NCBI RefSeq assembly: GCF_000196515.1
Contig: NC_014248.1
Span: 1,225,501-1,289,500 of the forward strand
Direction: 5' to 3'
Length of the DNA: 64,000 nucleotides
From: 'Nostoc azollae' 0708
Lineage (GTDB): Bacteria; Cyanobacteriota; Cyanobacteriia; Cyanobacteriales; Nostocaceae
Part shown: in pieces, positions 55,344 through 64,000 of the stretch
How positions within the stretch are numbered: position 1 is the stretch's first letter
Layout: each line of letters starts with the position of its first letter
Made by a program: the position numbers and the translations under genes
The notes under the pieces: model-generated
What the model was told of the DNA's origin: nothing
What the model saw: only the letters and a program-made list of their open reading frames with translations
Databases searched by the model: none

Positions 55344-55959
55344 AGTTATCCGTCTGTTTTACTTGCAGAGATAATTCTGAGAATCAATTTTCGTCGATAT
55401 ATGTCTTTTTGGAGGTAAGGAATTCCTCTTATTTATGATTCGGATTACACTACCATAAGGGGGGATTGGAGACTGGGGGAATATTAAGTTAACAGGTGTA
55501 GATTGTAGGTGGTGAAAGCTGATGGGACAATTAACGATTGGTAAAGAGATTGGTATTTCACAAGCTGGTACAGGCAATACCCAGACAAAAACATTCAGTA
55601 ATTTCTGATAACGCCTATATTTATTGCTCCATAAAGATTCCAGCGTGTATTAGTACATCTGCACACTTCAAACTTAAGTTTGAAGTGTGCTAATCTGCCT
55701 CCAAAATTTATGGTGGACTTATCAATTATTCATTTGAGCATTCTTTTAGTGGTGGAAAGTTTTCACTATACATACAATATGTCGCTTTTATTGATATCTC
55801 GGAAAATAACTCTACTTGGGTTTGAAATCTCTATTACCCTATGTGGGTATTGCTGCTGCCAATCAACTAATAAACATTGAAGATATTGGTTTATCAGTCT
55901 TGAGGAGTTTTATTTTGTTACCTGTAATTTCATAACTTGCATAGGACTACAAATCTTCT
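55344..55959. other. Intergenic region, no confident gene
   Basis: No recognisable gene. A short plus-strand frame at about 55521 (MGQLTIGKEIGISQAG) is open for 28 codons without family resemblance. The 55676-55880 stretch has only spurious frames. Near 55655-55690 TTCAAACTTAAGTTTGAAGT is a palindrome. Confidence 0.35.
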
Positions 55960-56130
55960 GTCATCTTAAATAAATTAGCAAAACTATACCAATCGCGAGG
56001 ATATTACAGCGAAGCATAACCCCACTATGCAAAAGCATTACAAATCTGTGAAAAAGTCCTGGGAGCAGGAGATCCAACTACAATGACTATTCGTACAAGT
56101 TATGCTCAATGTCTTCGCGGTGGAAAGTAA
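55960..56130 (+). pseudogene. C-terminal remnant of a kinesin-light-chain-like TPR protein
   Basis: Reads LAKLYQSRGYYSEA, TAA, PHYAKALQICEKVLGAGDPT TMTIRTSYAQCLRGGK and stop. It matches the TPR_10/12 unit (YxEAEPLYxKALxIxEKVLG AxHP) common in cyanobacterial TPR proteins. The in-frame TAA occupies the Glu position of SEAEP. Nothing upstream extends it. Confidence 0.65.
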
Positions 56131-56297
56131 TTGAACTCTCATATAGCAAGTTAATTAGGGCTTGCTGAAAAAGTCTTTTCGTTGGAGCTAGGAGTCAGGA
56201 CTGAGTTTCAAAACTCACATCTTCATACACATCCGCTATGGGACAATGAAAATCTACTCTTACTAAATGTACATTTACCCCTTTTCTATAACTATTA

Positions 56298-56462
56298 GAC
56301 GTCTTGCAGAATTAATTTTATGTTATAATGAGGGGTAGTCTTTGTTTTAGCCAAAAGTTATAGTTACAGGGTTATGTTTGAATTAGCCAGCCCAAAGAAC
56401 ACCGAAAATACATAAAATCTAAAACTCTATATCATACCACATAAACAATTTTGCAATAGGTA
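56298..56462. repeat. MITE-like repeat B, copy 3 (inverted), intergenic
   Basis: The reverse complement of the copies at 38175 and 47133. Ends GACGTCTTGCAGAATTAATT (left) and CAATTTTGCAATAGGT (right). The interior contains GTTATGTTTGAATTAGCCAG, matching AATTCAAACATAACC. It lies near decayed DNA and does not interrupt a recognisable gene. Confidence 0.8.
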
Positions 56463-56786
56463 TAATATTATATATCCATTGTTTCAATATGCGCTTTTGT
56501 GTCAGCAATATAAGTCTGAGATCCTTTACCGCGCAGATAATTTCTCAGCATTGAAGCAATTTGAGAGTAATAACTACATGAGTATTACTCGCACCAGCGA
56601 TTGCGTAAACTTATCCGTCTCTGTATTCATGTTTTATTGGGCTGGTTTCTTCTAATTGAAGATATTCTTCAGGGTAAATATAGTTATAATTGGGGTTTGC
56701 AATCATAAAAAATATCCTCCGTAAATATATTACTCAAACACAGGCGACCAAATTGCAGAAATTGTAACTTCTATCTAAGTAGAAAC
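56463..56786. other. Intergenic region upstream of nothing annotated, 3' of clpB
   Basis: 324 bp between MITE B and the clpB stop. No gene or intrinsic terminator is visible. AT-rich. Confidence 0.4.
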
Positions 56787-59471
56787 TTACACTTCAGAAG
56801 ATGCCTCTAACAACTTCACACTGTTGACTGTTGCTAAGGTTTTAACAGGTGATTTTTTGCTAAAAGTTAACCCATGTTCACCTTTATCAATGATAATTGT
56901 GTCGCCAGAAATAAAGGTATTTTCTAATAACTTAGTAGCGAGGGGGTTTTCGACTTCGCGCTGAATTGACCTTTTTAGCGGACGTGCGCCATAAACTGGA
57001 TCATATCCAGCTTCAACAAGGTGGTCACAGGCTGCTTGTGATATTTCAAAGGAGATTTTTTGTTCTTTGAGGAGATTTTCGACCCGTTTGAGTTGTAGAC
57101 GGATGATGTGCCGCATTTCTGAACGGCTGAGGGTGTGAAAAAGTATGAGATCATCCACACGGTTGAGAAATTCCGGGCGGAAGTATGATTGCAAACCTTC
57201 CATAACTCGTTTCCGCATTATATGATACTTACTATCATCACCAGAAACGTCCAAAATATCCTCACTGCCGATGTTGCTAGTCATTACTATAACAGTATTT
57301 CGGAAATCTACTCCTCGTCCTTGAGAGTCAGTAATACTACCATTATCTAAGACCTGCAAAAGAATATTAAACACATCTGGATGGGCTTTTTCTACTTCAT
57401 CCAGCAACACCACAGAATAAGGATGACGACGGATAGCTTCCGAAAGTTGACCACCTTCTTCATAACCGATGTATCCGGGAGGCGCACCCACTAAACGAGA
57501 AACCGAGTGTTTTTCCATGTACTCGGACATATCCAACCGCAGCAAAGCGTCATCAGAATCAAAGAGAAATTGAGCTAAAGCGCGGGCGAGTTCAGTTTTA
57601 CCAACACCAGTTGGTCCCATGAACAAAAACGAACCAATGGGGCGAGAGGGATCTTTCATTCCTGCACGAGCGCGACGAATAGCCGCAGAGACAGCGGAAA
57701 CCCCTTCTTCTTGTCCGATTACTCTCTCGTGCAAATAACTTTCTAATTTCAGTAATTTTTGCCGTTCCGATTCCAAAAGCCGATTTACAGGAATTCCTGT
57801 CCATTTGGCGACTATTTCAGCAATATCAGCTTCTGTGACTTGTTCACGCAGTAGTGTAGAACCTTGGCTTTGAATTTCTAGGAGTTTCACTTCCTTAATT
57901 TCCCGTTCTCTCTGCACTCCTTCCAATTTGCCATATTTCAATTGAGCAGCTTTGTTTAAATCATAATCCCTTTCTGCTTGCTCAATTTGCACCCGCAGCG
58001 TATCTTCTTCTTTCTTTAAAGTGCTAATAGCTTCTAATAATTGCTTTTCCCTTTGCCATTGTTCATTAAACATTTGCTGTTTAAGCGTTAAAGCAGTAAT
58101 TTCTTGCTCAATTCGGTCTAAACGCTCCCTAGTTTGGGCAATACCATTGTCTTCTCCTGCTAAGGATAGTTTTTCCATTTCTAGCTGCATCAAGCGTCTA
58201 TCAATAGTTTCTAACTCCGCAGGTTTGGAGGTAATTTCCATTTTTAACTTAGCTGCGGCTTCGTCTACTAAGTCAATGGCTTTATCTGGTAAAAAGCGAT
58301 CTGCAATATAACGCGCTGATAAAGTTGCAGCGGCTACCAAAGCAGAATCGGCGATTTTGACATTATGATGCACTTCATAACGTTCTTTTAAACCCCGTAA
58401 AATAGAAATGGTGTTTTCTACTGTCGGTTGATCTACATATACCTGTTGAAACCGACGTTCTAAAGCTGCATCTTTTTCAATGTATTTGCGATATTCATCT
58501 AAGGTAGTCGCACCAATACAACGCAACTCACCCCGTGCCAGCATGGGTTTAAGCAGGCTTCCTGCATCCATTGAACCTTGTTGGTTGGAACCTGCACCGA
58601 TAACAGTATGCAGTTCGTCAATAAATAAAACTACTTGCCCATTTGACTCCGTAACTTCCCTGAGTACAGTTTTCAAACGGTCTTCAAAATCACCACGATA
58701 TTTTGCCCCAGCGATTAAACTCCCGATGTCTAAAGAAATCAATTGGCGATTTTTCAAAGATTCAGGAACGTCACCATTAAGCATTCGTTGGGCTAATGCT
58801 TCTGCGATCGCAGTCTTACCAACTCCAGGTTCACCAATCAAAACAGGGTTATTTTTGCTACGACGAGATAATACTTGAATCACGCGGCGAATTTCATCAT
58901 CGCGGCCAATCACAGGATCTAATTTTCCCGCTTTTGCCTGTTCAGTCAAATCTCTTCCAAATCTTTTTAAAGCTTCATAAGGTGCATCCGCAGATTCTGC
59001 TTCTCCCACCTTTTGACTAACCTTATGGGTAACACGAACAGCTTTGACCGCAGTTTCTAACTTAGCAATATCTACATTTAAGCCTTTAAATATCCTTCTA
59101 CCAATGCGTTCATCTTCAGCAAAAGCAAGGAGTATATGTCCCTCCGCAATCTCTTCATTTCTCATTCTCGCTCGAATTTCTTCAGCACGATCCAATAGCA
59201 AATCTAAATTGCGGCCTAAATAAAGCTGATCACTTTTACCAACTTTTGGCTGACGTTGGGTATAACTTTCTAACTGCTGTTTTAAGCGTATTAAATCAAT
59301 GCCTGAGCGAGTAATAATACCTGTGGCTAAACTGGTGGATTCTTCTAAAAGCGCAATAATTAAATGTTCAACTTCTAATTGCTGTTGTTGATAAGCACGG
59401 ACTATATCCTGGGATTTTGTAATTGCTTCCCAGGCTGTATCAGTAAATTTATTAGGATCTGTAGGCTGCAT
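56787..59471 (-). CDS. clpB: ATP-dependent disaggregase ClpB
   Basis: Hsp104/ClpB rescues aggregated proteins together with DnaK. 894 residues: N-terminal Clp repeats ([20 protein letters not shown]), AAA-1 with [19 protein letters not shown] and [12 protein letters not shown], a long coiled-coil M domain (about 400-530, [20 protein letters not shown]), AAA-2 with [34 protein letters not shown] and the arginine finger in [10 protein letters not shown]. The coiled coil separates ClpB from ClpC. Which of the two ClpB paralogues of Nostocales this is (ClpB1 or ClpB2) cannot be told by eye. Confidence 0.95.
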   Translation of the reverse strand: MQPTDPNKFTDTAWEAITKSQDIVRAYQQQQLEVEHLIIALLEESTSLATGIITRSGIDLIRLKQQLESYTQRQPKVGKSDQLYLGRNLDLLLDRAEEIRARMRNEEIAEGHILLAFAEDERIGRRIFKGLNVDIAKLETAVKAVRVTHKVSQKVGEAESADAPYEALKRFGRDLTEQAKAGKLDPVIGRDDEIRRVIQVLSRRSKNNPVLIGEPGVGKTAIAEALAQRMLNGDVPESLKNRQLISLDIGSLIAGAKYRGDFEDRLKTVLREVTESNGQVVLFIDELHTVIGAGSNQQGSMDAGSLLKPMLARGELRCIGATTLDEYRKYIEKDAALERRFQQVYVDQPTVENTISILRGLKERYEVHHNVKIADSALVAAATLSARYIADRFLPDKAIDLVDEAAAKLKMEITSKPAELETIDRRLMQLEMEKLSLAGEDNGIAQTRERLDRIEQEITALTLKQQMFNEQWQREKQLLEAISTLKKEEDTLRVQIEQAERDYDLNKAAQLKYGKLEGVQREREIKEVKLLEIQSQGSTLLREQVTEADIAEIVAKWTGIPVNRLLESERQKLLKLESYLHERVIGQEEGVSAVSAAIRRARAGMKDPSRPIGSFLFMGPTGVGKTELARALAQFLFDSDDALLRLDMSEYMEKHSVSRLVGAPPGYIGYEEGGQLSEAIRRHPYSVVLLDEVEKAHPDVFNILLQVLDNGSITDSQGRGVDFRNTVIVMTSNIGSEDILDVSGDDSKYHIMRKRVMEGLQSYFRPEFLNRVDDLILFHTLSRSEMRHIIRLQLKRVENLLKEQKISFEISQAACDHLVEAGYDPVYGARPLKRSIQREVENPLATKLLENTFISGDTIIIDKGEHGLTFSKKSPVKTLATVNSVKLLEASSEV

Positions 59472-59600
59472 TTCGTAGGAGTTTAGATTTTAGATTTTAG
59501 GTTATAAATTGGGGATTGAGAAAGAATGACACCCATTTTGCTGGTAATTTGGCAGTTGAGCAATATCCACCAAAGCCAGTAACTCTCATAATAATGTCTT

Positions 59601-59617
59601 GGTGGGCAATGCCCACC
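59601..59617. repeat. Palindromic intergenic repeat GGTGGGCAATGCCCACC
   Basis: Perfect 17-bp palindrome except for the central base, third copy of the element at 20914 and 48277. Confidence 0.7.
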
Positions 59618-59648
59618 CTACTCCAAGATAAAATATTTGAGAGGAGAA

Positions 59649-60083
59649 TTACTGACTGGCCAGTTGTAGTGACGATTTCTCCTGAGATGTTGTACTGTGA
59701 ATAGCCAATTGAATCAATTCAACTTTATAGCCATCGGGATCTTCGACAAAAGCAATTTCCGTAGAACCATGTTTCATTAGACCCGGCTCTCGTACTACTT
59801 TACCTCCACGATTTTTAATCTCCTCACAAGTTCTATAAATATCGTTTACTCCTAGCGCAATATGACCATAAGCATTGCCCAAATCATACTTTTCTACGCC
59901 CCAGTTATAAGTTAGTTCTAGCACCGTATGTTCGCTTTCTTCTCCATAACCAACAAAAGCGAGGGTAAATTCTCCACCTGGGTAATCTTTACGGCGGAGT
60001 AATTTCATTCCCAGGATTTCACAGTAAAATTTCAAAGACTCTTCCAGATTGCCTACCCGTAGCATCGTGTGTAGTAATCGCAT
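59649..60083 (-). CDS. gloA: Lactoylglutathione lyase (glyoxalase I)
   Basis: Converts the methylglyoxal-glutathione hemithioacetal to S-lactoylglutathione. 144 residues in a VOC fold: [80 protein letters not shown]. Metal ligands His-5, Glu-56, His-74 (in GHIAL) and Glu-122 (in YKVELI) are all in place. Complete. Confidence 0.95.
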   Translation of the reverse strand: MRLLHTMLRVGNLEESLKFYCEILGMKLLRRKDYPGGEFTLAFVGYGEESEHTVLELTYNWGVEKYDLGNAYGHIALGVNDIYRTCEEIKNRGGKVVREPGLMKHGSTEIAFVEDPDGYKVELIQLAIHSTTSQEKSSLQLASQ

Positions 60084-60139
60084 ATTGACCCTTTATATAG
60101 TTCTTATATTTTATAGCTGATCATCACTTGGTAAGCTTA

Positions 60140-60160
60140 CCTCGACCTAAAGGTACGAGG
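60140..60160. other. Hairpin near the end of the TnpB remnant
   Basis: CCTCGACC / GGTACGAGG, with an imperfect stem, 3' of the tnpB fragment on its coding strand. IS200/IS605-type elements carry a hairpin at this end, and in TnpB systems the guide RNA derives from it. Only the hairpin position supports it. Confidence 0.4.
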
Positions 60161-60179
60161 CTTTAGACACAGATTTGAA

Positions 60180-60377
60180 TCACCAGGAAGAGAGGCAATT
60201 CTCTAATTGACAACTCATCCCCGGACTTTTAGGAAGACTTACAGACTTGCCCAAAGCAGCAATATTCATAGCCGCGTTGATATAAGCATCATGTTCAGAA
60301 CCACAATGCCCACACTTAAAAACTTTCTCATTGCGATAGGATTTACCCTCAGATAAATTTGATACGATATGCACCAT
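60180..60377 (-). pseudogene. C-terminal zinc-finger remnant of TnpB (IS200/IS605 family)
   Basis: 65 residues: FKCGHCGSEHDAYINAAMNI AALGKS. The second half of the TnpB four-Cys zinc ribbon (CGHCG) and the DxxAAxNI that follow it match the RuvC-III end. The guide RNA-bound nuclease core upstream is absent. A vestige of an IS605-type element. Confidence 0.7.
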
Positions 60378-60446
60378 CCACGTGGGAAAAAATTTGATAA
60401 ACTAGGGTTCTATATAATTTGCTCTCAGTCTAATTAAGAATAGACT

Positions 60447-61211
60447 ATGTATAAATCGCCCCAAGAGTTTTCAGTGTTGGGCTTACCAGTTCATCTGATG
60501 ACAAACTATCCAAACTGGTTGCTAGAATGCCTACAACAAGGTAGAGGAACACATGTAGTAACGCTCAATGCAGAAATGACCATGCAAGCCGAGCGAAATC
60601 GATCTCTAGCTGAAGTTATTCAAAATGCTGATCTAGTAATTCCAGATGGAGCAGGAGTTGTGCTTTATTTGCACTATCTATTCAGGCAAGAAGTAAAACG
60701 TTGTCCAGGAATTGAATTAGCAGAAAAACTTTTACAAGAACTTGGTGAGCTGAAAACAGCAACGAACATATTTTTCTATGGAGGAGTATCAGGAGTTGCG
60801 GCAACAGCAGCAGAGTTTTGGCAGCAACAAATACCTAATTTAGGTATAGCAGGTACTCACTCCGGCTATCACTCTCCTGAAGAAGAAGAAATATTACAAC
60901 AAACTCTAGCTCAATTGCAGCCACAAGTTATTTTTGTTGGTTTAGGAGTACCACGTCAAGAGTTATGGATTGCCAAAAACCGTCATTTGTGTGACCAAGC
61001 AATTTGGATAGGGGTAGGTGGTAGTTTTGATATTTGGGCTGGTGTAAAAACTCGCGCTCCCCGTTGGTTAGCAAATAATAATTTAGAATGGCTGTATCGT
61101 TTGTATCAAGAACCTTGGCGCTGGCGAAGAATGTTAGCTTTGCCTCAGTTTGCACTAAAAGCCTTTGTTTACCGTTTTTCTGGAAGAGATATCAACAGTG
61201 CTGAGTGCTGA
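60447..61211 (+). CDS. WecG/TagA/CpsF-family glycosyltransferase
   Basis: Transfers a sugar (in characterised members N-acetylmannosamine or similar) to lipid-linked acceptors of surface polysaccharide. 254 residues: VVTLNAEMTMQAERNRSLAE VIQNADLVIPDGAGVVL, RCPGIELAEKLLQEL, FFYGGVSG, VIFVGLGVPRQELWIAKNRH and ARWLGVGGSFDIWAG-like IGVGGSFDIWAGVKTRAPRW. The fold (GT26) is intact. It precedes ftsE but is 149 bp away, so co-transcription is uncertain. Confidence 0.92.
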   Translation: MYKSPQEFSVLGLPVHLMTNYPNWLLECLQQGRGTHVVTLNAEMTMQAERNRSLAEVIQNADLVIPDGAGVVLYLHYLFRQEVKRCPGIELAEKLLQELGELKTATNIFFYGGVSGVAATAAEFWQQQIPNLGIAGTHSGYHSPEEEEILQQTLAQLQPQVIFVGLGVPRQELWIAKNRHLCDQAIWIGVGGSFDIWAGVKTRAPRWLANNNLEWLYRLYQEPWRWRRMLALPQFALKAFVYRFSGRDINSAEC

Positions 61212-61360
61212 TCAGAGGCAGTAGCCAGTAGCCAGTAGGCGGAAGTCCTTTAATTTTGTTGGCGCAGTCTGCTGGAAGCACTATTTTGATTTTTTTCACC
61301 TAGCGTCTCCGAAGGAGATATTTTGAATTTTTTGCTTGTGGGTGTCAGGAAATTTGAGCG

Positions 61361-62107
61361 ATGCCAATATTAACAACTCCAGAAAAAACAGATACGTCTG
61401 TTAAGAGAGAAGATACTGTTAGTCAACAGCAGGATAGTCAGACTGGGACAATGGTGGAATTAAGCTCTGTGTCCAAGACTTATACAAACGGCTATAATGC
61501 ACTGCTAGATGTAAGTATTGATATCAAAAAGGGAGAATTTTTGTTTATTACAGGCCCTAGTGGTTCTGGTAAATCGACTTTCTTAAAGTTGCTTTATGGT
61601 GAGGAATCACCAACTCAAGGAGAGGTAATTGTTGATGGTGTAAATGTAGCAAATCTGAAGGGCGATCACTTATCATTTTTGCGTCGTCGGATAGGTATTG
61701 TCTTTCAAGACTATAAATTAATTGCGCAACGAACTGTAGCCGAAAATATAACTTTTGTATTGCACGCTCAAGGCTATACTCGTAAAGAAATTCAACGCCG
61801 TTTAGAACCGACTTTAAAATTAGTGGGTTTATCATCTAAAGCTGATCGTTTTCCTGATCAACTTTCTGGGGGAGAACAGCAGCGGGTGAGTATTGCACGA
61901 GCAATTATTGCTACTCCTCCACTGCTGTTAGCAGATGAACCAACAGGAAACCTAGATCCTGATAATTCCTGGCAAGTAATAGAGATTCTTGAGAAGTTAA
62001 ATACCTTTGGGGCAACTGTAATTGTTACTACTCATGATGAACAGTTAGTAAGGTGGTGTAATCATCCGGTTGTGCAGGTTAAAAATGGGCGATTGTATAG
62101 GAAGTAG
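61361..62107 (+). CDS. ftsE: Cell-division ATP-binding protein FtsE
   Basis: ATPase of the FtsEX complex which transmits divisome signals to peptidoglycan hydrolases. 248 residues: Walker [20 protein letters not shown] loop VFQDYKL, signature [15 protein letters not shown], Walker [15 protein letters not shown]-loop TTHDEQ. The N terminus is longer than in E. coli by about 30 residues ([20 protein letters not shown]), as in other cyanobacteria I know of. FtsX is not present within the window. Confidence 0.93.
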   Translation: MPILTTPEKTDTSVKREDTVSQQQDSQTGTMVELSSVSKTYTNGYNALLDVSIDIKKGEFLFITGPSGSGKSTFLKLLYGEESPTQGEVIVDGVNVANLKGDHLSFLRRRIGIVFQDYKLIAQRTVAENITFVLHAQGYTRKEIQRRLEPTLKLVGLSSKADRFPDQLSGGEQQRVSIARAIIATPPLLLADEPTGNLDPDNSWQVIEILEKLNTFGATVIVTTHDEQLVRWCNHPVVQVKNGRLYRK

Positions 62108-62253
62108 GGGTTGACGTAAGTGGTAATCTAATTTCAATACGGATCAGGTAAGGAAAATTATTTAGGCAGGCAGGGGGAGAGAAGAAAAAGGCTAATCTGA
62201 ACCGTATTGCCCCACACCCCAGCCAGCCCTTTCCTGAATTTTGAATTCTTTCT

Positions 62254-63987
62254 TCAATATTTCCTTTCTTTTGGTTCAAACATATTAATCACCACTGGCA
62301 TATATTGAATATCAATTCCCGTAGGTGAATAATAAGCCATTGTATGTTTTAATAACTTACCATCATCCCGTTGCTGAAAATCTTCGCGAAAATGGGCGCC
62401 GCGACTTTCTTGACGATTTAAAGCTGATGCTAAAATTGTCTGTCCTACTACCATTGAACTTTGCAGTTCTAAAGCTTCTACTAATTCCGTATTCCAACAA
62501 CTGCCTTTATCATCTAAATAAATCTGTGGATATTGTTGTTGTAATTCTGCTAATTTCTGCAAACCTTCACGCATTAATTCTTCTGTTCTGAATACTCCAC
62601 AATATTGCGTCATTGTGTCTTGAAATTCTTGGCGAATTTGATTAATTCGATATTTTCCAGGCTGTTGTAGTAAACTTTGAATTTGTTGTTTTCCTTCTGT
62701 AGTATAACGTTGCTCATCTACAGATGGTAATTTGCGATTATGCACATATCTAGCTATACTTGCCCCAGTTCGCTTACCATAAACTACACATTCCAGCAGT
62801 GAGTTACTACCAAGACGATTTGCACCATGAACAGAAACACAAGAGGTTTCTCCAGCCGCGAAAAAGCCATCTACTAAATTATCTGCACTGCTGCGGACTT
62901 GTCCATCGGTGTTAACTGGTATGCCACCCATGCAATAATGAATGGTGGGGCGTACTGGCATGGGCTGAGTGACAGCATCAACACCAACTAAGCGGTGTGC
63001 TTCTTCCCAGCAGAAGGGAACGCGACTCATAATTTTTTCTTTACCCAGATGACGCAAATCTAAGTAAACAAATTGACCACCTGCACTACCGTCAGGATTG
63101 ATACCTCGTCCAGCGCGGATTTCATAGGCGATCGCTCTTGAGGTAATATCACGTGGAGCCAATTCCATCCGACTAGGAGCATAATTAGCCATAAAGCGAG
63201 CGCCTTCAGCATTAATTAAATATGCCCCTTCCCCCCGCACAGCCTCAGAAATCAGCACTCCTACAGGATATAAACCAGTGGGGTGAAACTGCACAAACTC
63301 CATATCTTCTAAAGGCAAACCTGCGATCGCTGTCATCGCCAAACCATCACCAGTGGAAGCATAATCATTAGAAGTAGTGTTATAAACGCGACCATATCCT
63401 CCCGTTGCAAACATCACCGCCTTCGCCCGCACCACCTCAACTTTTCCATCCACGAGGTGAAACATCACCAAACCCTTAGCCTGACCATCCTCTAGAATCA
63501 GGCGCATCACATACCATTCTTCATAAATTTGCACACCATAACGCCGCAGATTATTCACCAACTCGTGCAGAATTGCATGACCAGTTTTATCAGCCGCATA
63601 ACAGGTGCGGTTGTGGGAATGTCCACCAAAAGCCCTTTGGGCAATCCTACCATCAGGTAGACGAGAGAACAAAACCCCTAGATGTTCTAAATCAATTACT
63701 ACATCTGGCGCTTCTTGAGTAAGAATAGCTACAGCGTCCTGGTCTGCCAAATAATCAGAACCCTTAACAGTATCAAAAGCGTGTGCTTCCCAACTATCTT
63801 CTGGGGCAACATTTTTCAATGATGCAGCCATACCACCTTGGGCTGCTACTGAATGAGAACGAATAGGATGAGTTTTGGCAACTACCGCCACATTTAAACT
63901 AGGGTTAGTCCGAGAAATTTCTACCCCAGCCCTACATCCCGCCAAGCCGCCGCCAACAATAATTACATCATATTCTAACATCATCAA
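62254..63987 (-). CDS. sdhA: Succinate dehydrogenase flavoprotein subunit
   Basis: Oxidises succinate to fumarate with covalent FAD in the thylakoid or plasma membrane. 577 residues: FAD-binding VIIVGGGLAGCRAGVEISR, covalent FAD attachment region RSHSVAAQGGMAASL (the His of HSVAAQGG), RRFGGHSH-like QRAFGGHSHNRTCYAADKTG H with substrate His, and RPTIHYCMGGIPVN, AGETSCVSVHGANRLGSNSL with the catalytic Arg. Complete. The SdhB and membrane-anchor genes are not in the window. Either Met-1 or Met-3 could start it. Confidence 0.95.
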   Translation of the reverse strand: MMMLEYDVIIVGGGLAGCRAGVEISRTNPSLNVAVVAKTHPIRSHSVAAQGGMAASLKNVAPEDSWEAHAFDTVKGSDYLADQDAVAILTQEAPDVVIDLEHLGVLFSRLPDGRIAQRAFGGHSHNRTCYAADKTGHAILHELVNNLRRYGVQIYEEWYVMRLILEDGQAKGLVMFHLVDGKVEVVRAKAVMFATGGYGRVYNTTSNDYASTGDGLAMTAIAGLPLEDMEFVQFHPTGLYPVGVLISEAVRGEGAYLINAEGARFMANYAPSRMELAPRDITSRAIAYEIRAGRGINPDGSAGGQFVYLDLRHLGKEKIMSRVPFCWEEAHRLVGVDAVTQPMPVRPTIHYCMGGIPVNTDGQVRSSADNLVDGFFAAGETSCVSVHGANRLGSNSLLECVVYGKRTGASIARYVHNRKLPSVDEQRYTTEGKQQIQSLLQQPGKYRINQIRQEFQDTMTQYCGVFRTEELMREGLQKLAELQQQYPQIYLDDKGSCWNTELVEALELQSSMVVGQTILASALNRQESRGAHFREDFQQRDDGKLLKHTMAYYSPTGIDIQYMPVVINMFEPKERKY

Positions 63988-64000
63988 CCCCCAATTGCAA

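Noticed and set aside
1-64000. tRNA, rRNA or tmRNA genes
   Set aside because: No T-loop (GGTTCRANYCC) with matching acceptor stem could be found on either strand by eye; a dedicated tRNA scan would settle it.

Overview
The window is AT-rich chromosomal DNA from a cyanobacterium, most likely a filamentous heterocyst-forming one (Nostocales). The evidence is the gene content (cyanophycin synthetase and cyanophycinase, a flavodiiron Flv1/Flv3 pair, CbiT, argH, sdhA), scattered HIP1 octamers (GCGATCGC, for example near 9884, 13500, 21283, 27174, 39506 and 63326), short tandem heptamer repeats typical of this order, and several insertion-sequence families common there. I recognised no tRNA or rRNA gene. 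The genus is not decidable by reading alone; the amount of gene decay would suit a bloom-forming or otherwise genome-eroding lineage (inference).

Layout. 0-4.5 kb: ffh, rpsP, khpA, phoH and a small haem-utilisation-like gene whose start codon lies in the target duplication of a 178-bp MITE-like insert. 4.5-8.5 kb: transposase remnants around an intact TPR-protein gene. 8.5-14.3 kb: a divergent sucC-sucD pair, a 636-codon membrane protein and aroE. 14.3-18.9 kb: a graveyard with three transposase fragments, a truncated Uma2 gene, a lone CRISPR-type repeat, a broken BrnA-like antitoxin, and a small gene split by an IS1380-family element. 19-32.7 kb: flv3-flv1, coaX, a broken PIN toxin locus, NUDIX, argH, larB, an ABC substrate-binding lipoprotein, ispF and trmD. 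33.3-37.1 kb: cphB-cphA with a clear terminator. 37.2-38.6 kb: decayed transposase and a decayed Ser/Thr kinase carrying a second MITE family. 38.7-45.3 kb: cbiT, cdsA, a DUF2993 protein, a pseudouridine synthase, a RodZ-like protein, malQ and NUDIX. 45.3-53.2 kb: a second graveyard with a VapBC45-like locus (dead toxin, intact antitoxin), a pentapeptide-repeat gene split by a MITE and running in frame into ridA, a truncated Uma2 gene, the second IS1380 copy, an IS5 element and an IS1634 remnant. 53.3-64 kb: htpG, clpB, gloA, a TnpB remnant, a TagA/WecG-type glycosyltransferase, ftsE and sdhA.

How the genes work together. Nitrogen storage is represented by cphA and cphB (cyanophycin, an Arg/Asp polymer) and by argH, which makes the arginine. 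Oxygen photoreduction is represented by Flv1/Flv3, TCA steps by sdhA and sucCD-like genes, protein quality control by htpG and clpB, and translation or secretion by ffh, rpsP, khpA and trmD. The most distinctive feature is the dense record of small non-autonomous mobile repeats: at least three families, two of which sit exactly in genes or at a start codon, together with three eroded toxin-antitoxin loci. I found no complete unknown defence or biosynthetic system; the most useful leads are the MITE families, the two IS1380 copies that share the same stop codons, and the sucCD-like pair with altered active-site motifs.
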